NCBI GenBank assembly: GCA_001899205.1
Contig: MKVL01000039.1
Span: 175,616 to 238,652, forward strand
DNA: 63,037 nt
From: Mesorhizobium sp. 65-26
Lineage (GTDB): Bacteria > Pseudomonadota > Alphaproteobacteria > Rhizobiales > Rhizobiaceae
Reading direction: 5' to 3'
Position numbers and translations under genes: made by a program
Notes under the pieces: model-generated
The model's input: only the letters and a program-made list of their open reading frames with translations
What the model was told of the DNA's origin: nothing
The model's database searches: none
Part shown: positions 1 to 9,387 of the stretch, piece by piece
Numbering within the stretch: position 1 is the first letter of the stretch
How the letters are laid out: the number at the start of each line of letters is the position of its first letter

Positions 1-32
1 GGCGGCGGGACCGCCAGGCCGATCGCGGTTTC

Positions 33-1511
33 TTATTCCAGCGGGTCTTCGATGCGCGAGGCGCCGATGCGCGCGTAAGCCTGCGGACGGCTGGACCGCA
101 GCCACAGCGCCTGCGCGACCCCGGCCAGGGCCACGGCCACCAGCACCCAGGGCAGGCTGCTGACCAGCGGTGAATCGACGCCGGTGAGCGCGCTGTAGTT
201 GGTGACCGCCAGCCACGTCGCGACAGCGATGGCGATGCCGCCAAGGGCCGGCGCGACCGTCGTGGCCAGGCCATAGGTGCCGCGCCGGGCAAAGAACACC
301 GGGACACCGAGCGCCGTGAGCGCCAGCAGGGTCATCAGGCCGACCGAGCCGAGACCGACGAACATCGGCGCGATGTTGAGCAACGGGTCCAGGCCGGCGA
401 TGGCCGAGACGGCGGTGACGATAGAGAGCACCACGGCGAGGAAGACGGCCGCGACATGCGGCGACTTGTAGACCGGATGGGTCTTGGCAAGGCGCTGCGG
501 CAGCACCCCGTCACGGGCAAGCGCATAGACGTAGCGGGCGCTGTTGTTGAAGAGACCGAGGACGGCGGCGAACGAACTCGTGACCACGAGCACGCTGAAC
601 AGGTGGGCGCTCCACGCGCCGAGGAAATCATTGGCGCGCGCGGTGACAAAATGGCCGGGATCGGCGCCGGCGACCTTGGCAACCTCAAGGCTGCCGATCG
701 CCGTGGACAGGCACCAGGCAGTCAGCGCGTAGAGAGACCCAGCGATCAGGACGGCGATGTAGGTCGCGCGCGGAATCGTCACTTTGCGGTTCTTCGCCTC
801 CTCCTGGTAGATGGCCGTGCTTTCAAAGCCGATCATGCTGTTGAAAGCATAGATGAGCGCGATACCGAGCCCCGGCCCGAAGACCGACGACGGCGCGAAA
901 TCATGAAGGTCGAAGGCGGGCAGCCCCTTCTGCACGATGATCGCGACGTTGAGCAGCATGATCATCGCGATCTCCGCTACCAGCGCGACCGACAGCACCG
1001 TCGCCACCAGCGTGATGCGGTGGTAGGCGAGTATCGAGACGATGACGATGCTGATCGCCGCCCACAATTGCCACGGTGTTGCGACGCCGCTGACCAGCGC
1101 GAACAGATCGCCACAGAAAAAGGCCAGCGCTGCCAGTGTAGAAAGACAGAGCGCGAGGTAGGAGACAGCCGCGACGTAGGCGGCCGGCAGGCCGATCAAG
1201 CGGCTGAAGCTTGCAGAGATGTAGGCATAGAACGCGCCGGCATTCTTCACGAAGGGAATCTGCCGTACATAGCCGACGGCGAAGAGAAGCATGGCGATGC
1301 CGCCCAGGATCCAGGCGCCTGGCACGCCGGCGCCGTTGCCGAAGGCGAGCGCTATCGGCATCAGGGCGACGACGACGGCGAGCGGCGCGGCCACCGCAAG
1401 CACCATGAAGACGATTGCCGATGTTCCCAGCACGCCGCGTTCGAGCTGTTCATCGGCGGCGTCGGTGACGCCGGGTGGCTGGATGGCCATGGATGACGAT
1501 GTTGAAGACAT
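33..1511 (-). CDS. APC family amino acid/amine permease
   Basis: Predicted inner-membrane permease of 492 residues, the usual size for the amino acid-polyamine-organocation superfamily. About twelve hydrophobic segments run through the protein, beginning near residue 30 (LGTSAIVFMVLAVAAPLAVV), and the first helix region carries the small-residue pattern typical of APC transporters. The chosen ATG at 1511 has a GGGGAA ribosome site just upstream; a longer reading frame to 1637 would add a basic, unconserved-looking leader. It lies 85 nt downstream of the amine oxidase gene on the same strand, so the two are probably co-transcribed and the permease probably imports the amine that the oxidase deaminates. 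The exact substrate cannot be told from sequence. Confidence 0.85.
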   Translation of the reverse strand: MSSTSSSMAIQPPGVTDAADEQLERGVLGTSAIVFMVLAVAAPLAVVVALMPIALAFGNGAGVPGAWILGGIAMLLFAVGYVRQIPFVKNAGAFYAYISASFSRLIGLPAAYVAAVSYLALCLSTLAALAFFCGDLFALVSGVATPWQLWAAISIVIVSILAYHRITLVATVLSVALVAEIAMIMLLNVAIIVQKGLPAFDLHDFAPSSVFGPGLGIALIYAFNSMIGFESTAIYQEEAKNRKVTIPRATYIAVLIAGSLYALTAWCLSTAIGSLEVAKVAGADPGHFVTARANDFLGAWSAHLFSVLVVTSSFAAVLGLFNNSARYVYALARDGVLPQRLAKTHPVYKSPHVAAVFLAVVLSIVTAVSAIAGLDPLLNIAPMFVGLGSVGLMTLLALTALGVPVFFARRGTYGLATTVAPALGGIAIAVATWLAVTNYSALTGVDSPLVSSLPWVLVAVALAGVAQALWLRSSRPQAYARIGASRIEDPLE

Positions 1512-1596
1512 TGTTGTTCCCCTTTTTATCAGTTTGTTTTGGTCGCCGCCGTGTCGCGGCGGGCGATGCCGCGCCCGCCAGTTCCTGCCCCTCCCC

Positions 1597-3579
1597 TCAG
1601 TGCGTCCCGCAGCAGGAACCGTTGTTGGCCGAACCATGCCCGCTAGCGGGCGCGGCTGGGATCTTCATGGCCGGGCTGGTCGTGAAGAAGTTGTTCGGCT
1701 TCAGCGTGAAGCCCGCATACTCGACCGGCATGATCGGGAAATCCTCCGGCTTGCACACATGGGTGTGGCCGAAGCTGTGCCACAGCACGATGTCCTCGTT
1801 GGCGATCGCCCGCCCCTGCCTGACATAGACCGGCAGGCCGCATTCGCCGCCATGCTGGTTCGGGTAGTCGCCACTCGCGAACCGCTCCTCGGGCGCGTAG
1901 CGGGTGACCCAGACATGCTTCGCGGCGAAACCTGCCCGCCGGTAGACGGAACTGCCGGGATCGGCGAGCAGCGTCGGCGACGGCATGACCACCAGCTTGT
2001 AGCCCGGCGGCTGGTCGACCTCGTTCCTGATGTTGGGATTGATGACCTTCCAGAAGCGCCCCGTGGCGCCATCGGCCTCGCGGGCTGCATCCGCCTCGTT
2101 CTCCAGCAGCTTCAAGCTGACCTTGAAGACGTTTCCATGCGGATTCTCAGGCCCCATGGGCACGCGCACATAGTCGTGCTCGGTCACGCTGTTGCCGGTG
2201 CCGTCGACCGCCATGTGCAGGCGCGCATTGAAGAAATGCTGGTGGGAGGGACCGCCGAGCGAGGGCACGATCATGCCGCCCCAGGCATATCGCTCGCCCT
2301 CCATGAGGGCGGAGGTCTGCACGATGCCCGTCAGCTTGGCCTCGAACTGGATGGTGCCGTCCTGGTAGAGGTACCAGTAGAAGCCGTAGTCGTAGTTCCC
2401 GACAGTGGCGAAGAAGCTGACGACGAGGCGCCGCGAACGGCGCGTCTCGCTGACGCGGGACCGGAATTCATTGTGCTTCCAGAGGATGCCGTAGTCTTCC
2501 TCGTGCATGCAGATGGCGTTGCGCATGACGAAGGCCTTGCCGAAATCGTCCGATGCCGGCACGTCGAAATAGTGGATGTGCCCGAGGCAATCGCAGCCGA
2601 GTTCGAGCTGGTTCGCGAGCTTGCCAAGGCCGAACTCGCCCGCATCGAAGGCGCATTTGGCAAAATGCTGCGGCGTCGGATCGGCATAGGGAACCGCCAT
2701 CTCCGTTATGCTGGCGCGATGGATGATCGGGCGCAGCCTGCCGCCGTCGCGAAAGCCGAGCTGGTTGAGGACGAGCCCTTCCCTCGGCGTGAAGCCGACG
2801 CGGAACTCCCAGTCCTGCCAGGTGACGTGCCAGCCGTCGACGACGAAGCTCGGCCCGTCGGGCTGGACAATCTCGAGCGGCTTCAGATCGGTGCGCGCAG
2901 GCGCGAGCGAAGCGCTGTCATAATTGTACTGCTTCCTGGGAATGGGCACGAGCCGGCCGTCGTCCTCCATGGCGATGACCTTGCCCTCGATCAGGTCGAC
3001 CACCGCGACCACACCCTCGATCGGATGAGCGTAGGCGTTGTCCTGCTCGAAGGCCCGGTAATAGGAGACGGCGCGCAGGATCCTGCGCCCCTTGTAGGGC
3101 TCGAAATCGAAATAGCCCGGCGAGATCGGATCGATCTGGATCAGGTCGATCTCGCCGTCCGACAGCCCGCGCAGAACCATGGCCGCGCGCCAGCGCTCAT
3201 CCGCCTTGACGATGTCGGCCGCGCGGTAGAAATCCTCGACGATGATCGGCGGCTGGCCGTGCTCGTGGTCGGTTTCCAGATCGGTCCAGGAGATGAGCCG
3301 CTCTTCCCGCAAGTCCACCAGCGCCTCGCCGGCACGGCCGCTCGCGACATCGAGCACCAGCAGGAAGGCGATGCGGGCGAATGGCGCCCCCGGCACGAAT
3401 GCCGCGACTTCCTCCCGGGACGGCTCCTTGAGCTCGACGAACGGAAAGCGTGGAAGCTCGCCCAGATCGCGCGCGGCGCGCAGGATCCCGCAGGCGGCGT
3501 CGATCTCGCCGATGGTCAGCGGATCGAGCGGATGGGGCGGCTTCAGGGTCGAGGCGGATTTGTCGTGTTGCTGTAACAT
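1597..3579 (-). CDS. Copper-containing primary amine oxidase (TPQ enzyme)
   Basis: Oxidises a primary amine to the aldehyde with release of ammonia and hydrogen peroxide. At 660 residues it has the normal family length. The cofactor motif ATVGNYDY places the topaquinone-forming tyrosine at residue 396. The catalytic-base aspartate is D312 (FDAGEFGLG), 84 residues earlier, the same interval as in the Arthrobacter enzyme. Copper ligands are the His pair in SHQHFF (446, 448) and the C-terminal WHSFGHTHV histidine. There is no signal peptide, so the enzyme is probably cytoplasmic. The C-terminus ends in a Cys-Cys pair. ATG at 3579 was preferred to a TTG further upstream. It sits between its likely AraC regulator and the permease. 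Confidence 0.93.
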   Translation of the reverse strand: MLQQHDKSASTLKPPHPLDPLTIGEIDAACGILRAARDLGELPRFPFVELKEPSREEVAAFVPGAPFARIAFLLVLDVASGRAGEALVDLREERLISWTDLETDHEHGQPPIIVEDFYRAADIVKADERWRAAMVLRGLSDGEIDLIQIDPISPGYFDFEPYKGRRILRAVSYYRAFEQDNAYAHPIEGVVAVVDLIEGKVIAMEDDGRLVPIPRKQYNYDSASLAPARTDLKPLEIVQPDGPSFVVDGWHVTWQDWEFRVGFTPREGLVLNQLGFRDGGRLRPIIHRASITEMAVPYADPTPQHFAKCAFDAGEFGLGKLANQLELGCDCLGHIHYFDVPASDDFGKAFVMRNAICMHEEDYGILWKHNEFRSRVSETRRSRRLVVSFFATVGNYDYGFYWYLYQDGTIQFEAKLTGIVQTSALMEGERYAWGGMIVPSLGGPSHQHFFNARLHMAVDGTGNSVTEHDYVRVPMGPENPHGNVFKVSLKLLENEADAAREADGATGRFWKVINPNIRNEVDQPPGYKLVVMPSPTLLADPGSSVYRRAGFAAKHVWVTRYAPEERFASGDYPNQHGGECGLPVYVRQGRAIANEDIVLWHSFGHTHVCKPEDFPIMPVEYAGFTLKPNNFFTTSPAMKIPAAPASGHGSANNGSCCGTH

Positions 3580-3709
3580 GGGACACTCTGCTGATCTTCG
3601 ATGATCAGACAATGTCCCAATTGTTCCCGTCGCTGGATGGCCGAAGCGGCCATTTGTTTTGCAATTTCGGCCAGCGCCGCGACCTCACGCCACCGGCCAG
3701 CCTGCTCCG

Positions 3710-4804
3710 TCAGAGCCGGGCAGCGCCCAGCGGACGGTGCGATGCATAGTCGCTCGGCGACACGCCGGTCCATGCCTTGAACGCCCGCGAGAAGACCGCG
3801 ACGTCGGAGTAGCCGACGAAAGCCGCGAGCTCGGATATCTGGTGCCTGCCGTCGTCGAGCAGCTTGCGCGCCCTTAGCAGCCGTTGCCCTTGCAGGATTT
3901 CACGAAAGGACGTCCCCTCCTCGTCCAGCTTGCGGCGCAGGCTGCGGGTGGAGAGATTGAGTTCCCTGGCGACGAGGTCGACGTCGACGATGGCATGACC
4001 GAGGCGCTTGGCGACACAGTTCGTGACGGCCTCGGCGAGCGTCGAATCGTTGTCCGCCTCGTCAAACAGAAGGTCCCTCAGGTGTTGCTCGATCACCCGG
4101 GCCGCCTCCGGAACGGCGCCGCCGAGACAGAACGGCCGGTCGAGGTCGTCGTTGGAGATGGTCATGCGATTGAAGCGCGCCTGTCCCCGCACCGGAGCCC
4201 TGAAGAAGTCGTGCAAACGCGGCTCGCGCCCGGCGACGGAATGCTCGAACTCTACCTGTAGCGGAGACCATCTCGGCGCGCCGAGCTGCCGCACCAGGGT
4301 CGTCATAGCCGCCAGGGTGAACTCGGCATCCTGGCGCCGGGGCCAGATGGCTGGATCGTCGATCCCGTAGGTGTAGCTGGTTGTTTCCGCATCGCGCAGG
4401 ACATTCATGCTGGTGCGGGTCTGCCAGGCACCCTGGAAGCGGGCAAACATGCTGAGCGCCGCGCGCAGGTTCTCGGCGTTGCTCATCAGGGCATAGAATG
4501 GCCCGAGCTGCTGCAGCTTGAACCGCGACCCGAGGTCGAGCCCGAAAAATCCGTCGCCAGCGCGAGCGGCGGCATCCTCCATGAGTTCGACATAGAGGCA
4601 AAGCGACACCCGGCTGTAGGGCGACTGGATATCGGCCCTGGAAAAGCCGTGCCGGGCCAGGAGCCCGTCGATCGGCACATGTCGCCGCGCGAGCTCACTG
4701 ACAATCGGTTCGAGGAACAGCGCGCGGATCGTCGCCCGCTTGCCTTCGCATGGCGACGGCCTACGGTGCGGCGCGGTCTGTTCGGCGGCCTTTGCGACAG
4801 ACAT
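3710..4804 (-). CDS. AraC family transcriptional regulator
   Basis: A 364-residue DNA-binding protein. The N-terminal two thirds resemble the arabinose-binding-domain type found in OruR/ArgR-like AraC proteins. The C-terminal ~100 residues form the double helix-turn-helix: LVARELNLSTRSLRRKL, then ISELAAFVGYSDVAVFSRAFKAWTGVSPSDY. The start at 4804 is fixed by a strong GGGAGGAT ribosome site. It lies 130 nt upstream of the amine oxidase on the same strand and divergent from the binding-protein gene at 5118, so it probably controls one or both. The inducer is presumably an amine or its product; this is inference from context. Confidence 0.88.
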   Translation of the reverse strand: MSVAKAAEQTAPHRRPSPCEGKRATIRALFLEPIVSELARRHVPIDGLLARHGFSRADIQSPYSRVSLCLYVELMEDAAARAGDGFFGLDLGSRFKLQQLGPFYALMSNAENLRAALSMFARFQGAWQTRTSMNVLRDAETTSYTYGIDDPAIWPRRQDAEFTLAAMTTLVRQLGAPRWSPLQVEFEHSVAGREPRLHDFFRAPVRGQARFNRMTISNDDLDRPFCLGGAVPEAARVIEQHLRDLLFDEADNDSTLAEAVTNCVAKRLGHAIVDVDLVARELNLSTRSLRRKLDEEGTSFREILQGQRLLRARKLLDDGRHQISELAAFVGYSDVAVFSRAFKAWTGVSPSDYASHRPLGAARL

Positions 4805-5117
4805 CAATCCTCCCGGCCTTCGGCCCGTTGCGCAATCGCACTCCAAGCGGAACGTCGCAGCCCCTCGCGGCGTCGCTCCTTCGGATCACCCATAATGGCC
4901 GACGACATTGAAGAGCGTTACATCCAATTTCGTCAACGACATTTTTGGCACGGAACCAATAGCAAATCGGCATTGAAACCGCCCGCCTATTTTATTGGAT
5001 GCGGTGATGAGTTTCCGTTTTGCTCAGCATTGGCAAAAACAATACGAAAGCCGGGAGCAGACCGCCGAATTCCGGGCTCAAAGTCGCAACAGGCACCAAG
5101 AAAAAGGGGAGATTTGG
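4805..5117. other. Divergent intergenic region between araC-type gene and binding protein gene
   Basis: 313 nt without a gene, comparatively AT-rich around 4905-5005, which fits divergent promoters. I see no inverted repeat long enough to call an AraC operator. A TGGCACG match at 4948-4954 lacks the -12 half of a sigma-54 promoter. Confidence 0.5.
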
Positions 5118-6107
5118 ATGCGCTGCAAGATTCTGAAAAGCGTCCTGGGAACGATGCTGCTGATGTCCTCCGCGACGCTTGCCGCGAAGGCCGAGGACCT
5201 GATCGGCTACATCTCTCCAATCGCCAGCCAGCCCGGCCAGCAGATGATCAACGCCGGCATCGAGCAGGCGGCCAAGGAAAAAGGCTGGGCCTACCGGGTT
5301 CTCGATGCCAACCTCTCCGCCGACAGGCAGGTCTCCCACATAGACACGCTTCTCACCCTCGGCGCGAAAGCGATCGGATCGTGGTCGCTCGACGCCAATG
5401 CGGTCGCGGCCGCGTACGACCGGGCAAAGGCGCAGAACGTGCCCATCATCGGGTTGAACTCGGTCGGCGAAGGCGTCACCAACACGGTGTGGTGGGAGAC
5501 GAACACCTGCAAGCCCGGCGGCCCCTACGACCAGCAGGCGGCCTGGATCGCAAAGCGCCTGCCGGCGGCGAAGATCATCGTCTTTGGCGGTCCGCCGGTC
5601 GAATCCATCATCAACAACGTCAAGTGCTTCACCGCGGCGGCCAAGGCGGCGGGACTCGACGTCATCGACCATGTCGACAACACCAAGGATTCGATCGCCA
5701 ACGCGGCGACGCTGGCGGCCGACGAATTGATCCGCTTTCCGACCGTGCAGGCCTTCTGGGCCTACAATGACTCCAGCGCGCTCGGCATTTCGGCGTCCAT
5801 CATCGCGGCCGGCAAGACGATCTACGACGGCAAGAACGAAGACGGCACGATGGTGTTCGGGATCAATGGCGACCAGGACGCCATCCTTGCCATAAAGGAG
5901 GGCCGCCTCACCGGAACCTGGGATCCGGACTCCTATGCGACCGGACTCGCCGTCGCCACGGCGATGGATCGGGCCATGGCGGAACCCACGGCTCCCCAGA
6001 AGGAACTGGTGGTCAAGGCAAAGCTGTTCACCTTCGAAAACATAGAGAGCTGGGTCGATGGCCCCAAGCGCGGCTATGCGCTCGGCAACATTCCGCTGGT
6101 CGATTGA
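5118..6107 (+). CDS. Periplasmic sugar-type substrate-binding protein (ABC, Peripla_BP_4 type)
   Basis: A 329-residue exported binding protein. Residues 1-23 form a signal peptide (basic MRCKILK, hydrophobic core, cleavage near AKA-ED). The mature part has the type I periplasmic-binding fold seen in ribose/xylose-binding proteins: an early I-x-x-x-x-x-x-Q-P-G segment, DTLLTLGAKAIGSWSLDA, a hinge region with FGINGDQDA, and a C-terminal TGLAVATAMDRAM helix. The start at 5118 follows GGGGAGATTTGG. No ABC permease or ATPase gene is adjacent, so it is an orphan binding protein or its transporter lies elsewhere. It may serve the amine locus, but the fold says only that the ligand is likely a small sugar-like or polyol molecule. 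Confidence 0.85.
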   Translation: MRCKILKSVLGTMLLMSSATLAAKAEDLIGYISPIASQPGQQMINAGIEQAAKEKGWAYRVLDANLSADRQVSHIDTLLTLGAKAIGSWSLDANAVAAAYDRAKAQNVPIIGLNSVGEGVTNTVWWETNTCKPGGPYDQQAAWIAKRLPAAKIIVFGGPPVESIINNVKCFTAAAKAAGLDVIDHVDNTKDSIANAATLAADELIRFPTVQAFWAYNDSSALGISASIIAAGKTIYDGKNEDGTMVFGINGDQDAILAIKEGRLTGTWDPDSYATGLAVATAMDRAMAEPTAPQKELVVKAKLFTFENIESWVDGPKRGYALGNIPLVD

Positions 6108-6474
6108 CGGGCGTCGGCTGATGGCGGTGACGCGGACTTGATACCCAGCGGTCTCGTGGACACCAACTTCCCCGCCGTCTAACCCGTCTGTCGGTTTTCC
6201 AGACTCTTTTTGAGACAATCTAACGCGCTGATTGGCTTATTCCGCTCAAGCGCCTGGATTAGAACTCGAACTGCGCCTCGTGACACGCAAGCGCTGCTTG
6301 GCGAACCGCTGTCGCCTAAGACCGTTGTTGGTCTGTAGCAGCCACCTGCTACCCGCCGCACGACGCTCCGTGCTAGCCAACGAACGAATGGCGAACCTCG
6401 CCGAAGTCGTGTAGGGTCAGAAAACGCAAAGTGCGACCCTGGCACGAAGAGGCCGGGTGAATCTGGGAGGATTC
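6108..6474. other. Intergenic region without recognisable gene
   Basis: 367 nt between the binding protein and the small gene at 6475. No convincing ORF, terminator or RNA gene is visible. A TGGCACG at 6430-6436 has its GC element one base out of register for a sigma-54 promoter. Confidence 0.4.
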
Positions 6475-6948
6475 ATGGTCGAAATCATCTCGAAGCGGGA
6501 TGGCCCGCGGCGTGAGGATGTTCAGGTCAAGCGACTGATCGAACAGAACCGCTCGACCATCGTCCAGCTTGCCGACCAGATCAGCGGTGGCGGCTATTCC
6601 GCGTCCAGGAAGCCGTGCCCGAAGCCGCAAGCGGAAGGCCTGATCATCCATGTTGGCGGCGGCTCGTCCGTCGCCGCCGAGGCAGCCCCTTCCATCCGCA
6701 TCTCCATCAATGGCCGTGTGGTCTCCGTGGACCAGAATACGGGCCGGCAACTCCATCATATCGGCGATATCCGCAACCGCGATGGCGTGCAGGTTTTCGT
6801 CCTGGCGACGAAGCAGAATGGTTTCTTCTCGCCCGTCGATGAGGCCATCGCGCAAGCACTCGCCGAAGTGGATGGGTCCCGGCTCGATGGCACCTATACC
6901 GAACAGCAGTTCGCCGCCGACATCGGAGCAAAACTCGGCATCGCCTAG
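6475..6948 (+). CDS. Hypothetical protein upstream of the sigma-54 activator gene
   Basis: A 157-residue soluble protein that I do not recognise. It starts with a charged helix (MVEIISKRDG, REDVQVKRLIEQNRSTI). A short Gly/Ser loop and a central stretch follow that may form beta strands (GLIIHVGGG, SIRISINGRVVSV, VQVFVLATKQ), and it ends with a helix and a QQFAADIGAKLGIA tail. There is no signal peptide, membrane segment or obvious metal motif. The ATG at 6475 follows a good GGGAGGATTC ribosome site. The gene lies 79 nt upstream of the AcoR/MimR-type activator in the same direction, so the two may be co-transcribed and the protein may belong to the monooxygenase regulon; that is inference. Confidence 0.7.
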   Translation: MVEIISKRDGPRREDVQVKRLIEQNRSTIVQLADQISGGGYSASRKPCPKPQAEGLIIHVGGGSSVAAEAAPSIRISINGRVVSVDQNTGRQLHHIGDIRNRDGVQVFVLATKQNGFFSPVDEAIAQALAEVDGSRLDGTYTEQQFAADIGAKLGIA

Positions 6949-7027
6949 CGTATCAGCGGACGACCATTCGAGCGCAGCCCAACAGCATACAGAAATAACA
7001 TGCCCCCAAAGGTTCTGTGATGGCTGA

Positions 7028-9106
7028 ATGAAACGCGGGATCGATACCAACCAGATGAAGACCGGTGTTCTTCCGGCGCGTGCGCCGATGGCCACCAGGC
7101 AGTTGGCACTGGAGACCCTCGACTATGACGAGCGCGCCACGATGCGCGCTTGGGAAAATTTCCTGTCCGATCCTCCGAAATGCGCGCGAGATCCGGTTCA
7201 GGTCCGCTCGCTGATCCACGATTCGTGGTCTCGCAGCGCCACCGGCGGGATCAATGCGCAAGGCGTCGAGGCGCCCCTCAACAGCAACCGCGACGAGATC
7301 GAGTATCTGACCCGCGCCAACGCCGAGTTGCTTTCGGCGGCGCGGCGACCATTCGCCTCCCTTGGCCCGCTGCTGGAGGGGACGGGAGCGATGTTGGTGC
7401 TGGCCGACAGCGACGGCGTGCTGATCGAAGCCATCGGCGACAAGAAGACCCTGCACAATGGCATGGATATCCATCTCGCTATCGGCGGCAAATGGAATGA
7501 AGGGGCGGTCGGGACCAACGGCATCGGCACCGCGCTCTGGACAGGCGAACCGATTTTCGTCCACGCGGCCGAACACTTCTGCGCAGGCATCAAGGGCTGG
7601 ACCTGCGCCGGCGCGCCGATCCGTGACCCACTGGATGGGAAGATCGTAGGCGTCGTCGACCTCTCGGGGTATTCGCCGATCTTCCGGCCCCACAACACGG
7701 CGCTTGTCGCCGCCACGGCCAGGCAGATCGAAAAGGCTCTGGCGGAGCAGCAGCAGGAACAACGCACCCGGCTCCTCGAAGCCTTCATTTCCTCGGCTCC
7801 CGGCTACCGCGGAAAGGACGGTTTGGTGATCGTCGACCATCGCGGCCGGGCGATCTTCTGCAACAATGTGCCGAACGGCGAGACAACCGAGACAACGGAC
7901 GGTCCACTGGAGCCAAGCCGCGGTCGTTGGCTCATGAACCTGCCGACATCCGGGTCCGAAGGCGATCTGGCCAAGGCATTGCCGGCGCACCTGCGGTCCT
8001 GCCACGTCACCCCGCTGAAGCTCGATGGCAATCTCAGTGGCGCGGCTCTGGTTTTCCCTGCCGCGCCGGTCGTCACCGGTGTGGCGGTGATCAACAGGGA
8101 CACAAACAGACACCTCCAGGCAGCAACCTCGATGATCGTCGGCGAAAGCGAAAAGCTTTTGGGCGCCATCGACGTCGCATGCCGCGTGGCACGGTCGAAC
8201 GGTGTGACGTCGTTGCTGATAGAAGGCGAAACCGGCGTCGGCAAAGAGCTGTTTGCCCGGCTCGTACATGCTGGCAGCCAGCGCACGAACACCGACCCCT
8301 TTATCGCCATGAATTGCGGCGCCATCACCAGGGAGCTGTTTGGGAGCGAGCTGTTCGGCCACGTGGCCGGCGCTTTCACCGGCGCCTCGCGTGACGGCAA
8401 GGCAGGGGTTTTCGAACAAGCCAACGGTGGCGTGCTCAGCCTTGACGAGATCGGTGAGCTGCCGCTCGAGATCCAGCCGTTCCTGCTGCGCGTCCTTGAG
8501 GAGCGTGTCGTCCACCGCATTGGCGACAGCAGGGGGCGGCCTGTGGACGTCCGCCTCGTCGCCTCGACCAATCGTGATCTCAAGCAGGAAGTCGCGGCGG
8601 GGCGTTTCCGCAGCGACCTCTACTACCGCATCGGCGCTGTCTCGATCCGCGTCCCTGCCCTGCGCGAGCGTGGCGAGGACGTGCTGTTGCTGATCGAGCA
8701 TTTCAACCGCCAGATTGCTTCCAGGGCAGGCAACGATCCGTTGGAATTCTCAAACCAAGCGCTCGACGCTCTGCTTGCCTATCGCTGGCCGGGCAACGTA
8801 CGCGAACTGAAAAACCTGATGGAACGGCTGCATATTCTGGCGTGCGACAAGACCATCGACCTCGAGCATCTCCCATGGGAAATCACGACGGGCATCGGCA
8901 ATGGCACAGCCAGGCACATCGATAATCCCGTAGCCATACTCGAGGCACCGGTTTGCACATTCGAGGACGCCGAGCGGCAGGCAATCAGGAACGCACTTGC
9001 CGCGGAGGGCGGGAATCTGAGCAAAGTCGCCCTCAGGCTCGGTATTTCCCGGCCAACTCTCTACCGCAAACTCGAACAGTACGGCATTCGGCGCGGGTTC
9101 GTCTGA
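7028..9106 (+). CDS. AcoR/MimR-type sigma-54-dependent activator
   Basis: A 692-residue enhancer-binding protein. The N-terminal ~300 residues contain a GAF-like sensor region (NEGAVGTNGIGTALWTGEPI, FRPHNTALVAATARQIEKAL) typical of acetoin-catabolism regulators. The AAA+ domain carries Walker A GETGVGKE, the sigma-54-contacting GAFTGA loop intact, Walker B LSLDEIGEL and the arginine-finger region RSDLYYRI. The C-terminus is a Fis-type helix-turn-helix (NLSKVALRLGISRPTLYRKL). The start is uncertain: ATGs at 7028, 7055 and 7088 are all possible and none has a strong ribosome site. It faces the 3' end of the monooxygenase operon. Homologues beside prm/mim operons activate the operon, which fits the sigma-54 promoter found at 18700. 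Confidence 0.9.
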   Translation: MKRGIDTNQMKTGVLPARAPMATRQLALETLDYDERATMRAWENFLSDPPKCARDPVQVRSLIHDSWSRSATGGINAQGVEAPLNSNRDEIEYLTRANAELLSAARRPFASLGPLLEGTGAMLVLADSDGVLIEAIGDKKTLHNGMDIHLAIGGKWNEGAVGTNGIGTALWTGEPIFVHAAEHFCAGIKGWTCAGAPIRDPLDGKIVGVVDLSGYSPIFRPHNTALVAATARQIEKALAEQQQEQRTRLLEAFISSAPGYRGKDGLVIVDHRGRAIFCNNVPNGETTETTDGPLEPSRGRWLMNLPTSGSEGDLAKALPAHLRSCHVTPLKLDGNLSGAALVFPAAPVVTGVAVINRDTNRHLQAATSMIVGESEKLLGAIDVACRVARSNGVTSLLIEGETGVGKELFARLVHAGSQRTNTDPFIAMNCGAITRELFGSELFGHVAGAFTGASRDGKAGVFEQANGGVLSLDEIGELPLEIQPFLLRVLEERVVHRIGDSRGRPVDVRLVASTNRDLKQEVAAGRFRSDLYYRIGAVSIRVPALRERGEDVLLLIEHFNRQIASRAGNDPLEFSNQALDALLAYRWPGNVRELKNLMERLHILACDKTIDLEHLPWEITTGIGNGTARHIDNPVAILEAPVCTFEDAERQAIRNALAAEGGNLSKVALRLGISRPTLYRKLEQYGIRRGFV

Positions 9107-9387
9107 GCAGTCGCAACAAAGAAATTGCGCCATGACATCGGCGATCGGACCACCGGATTTCATCCTGGCGGAAACAAGAACGCCCAGGCCGTTGCCGGAT
9201 TGAGATGCGTGCCCGAAATCAGGCCATCGCGATCAACAACGGTCCGAAGGCCATGGTGACGTTGGGCAATCCTACCTAGGAGCGCATGACTGGTATCGTC
9301 ACGCAGCCGAAGAATATCTGCGCTCTCCAGATAGTGAGTGTCTGGACCGGAGCAGCCCTCTCCACACTGCATCCGGTCCAGGACTTC

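Noticed and set aside
1291-3576. A 761-codon open frame on the plus strand over the permease and amine oxidase
   Set aside because: It is the antisense of two well-recognised genes, has the Arg/Asp/Val-rich composition of GC-rich shadow frames and no family features.
4948-4962. TGGCACG ahead of the binding-protein gene
   Set aside because: No TTGC at the required distance.
6430-6445. TGGCACG match ahead of the gene at 6475, possible sigma-54 promoter
   Set aside because: The -12 GC element is one base out of register and TTGC is absent, unlike the full match at 18700.
9107-9387. Small minus-strand frame (70 codons) between the activator and the dehydrogenase genes
   Set aside because: No ribosome site, no recognisable sequence, and it lies in a convergent 3' gap.
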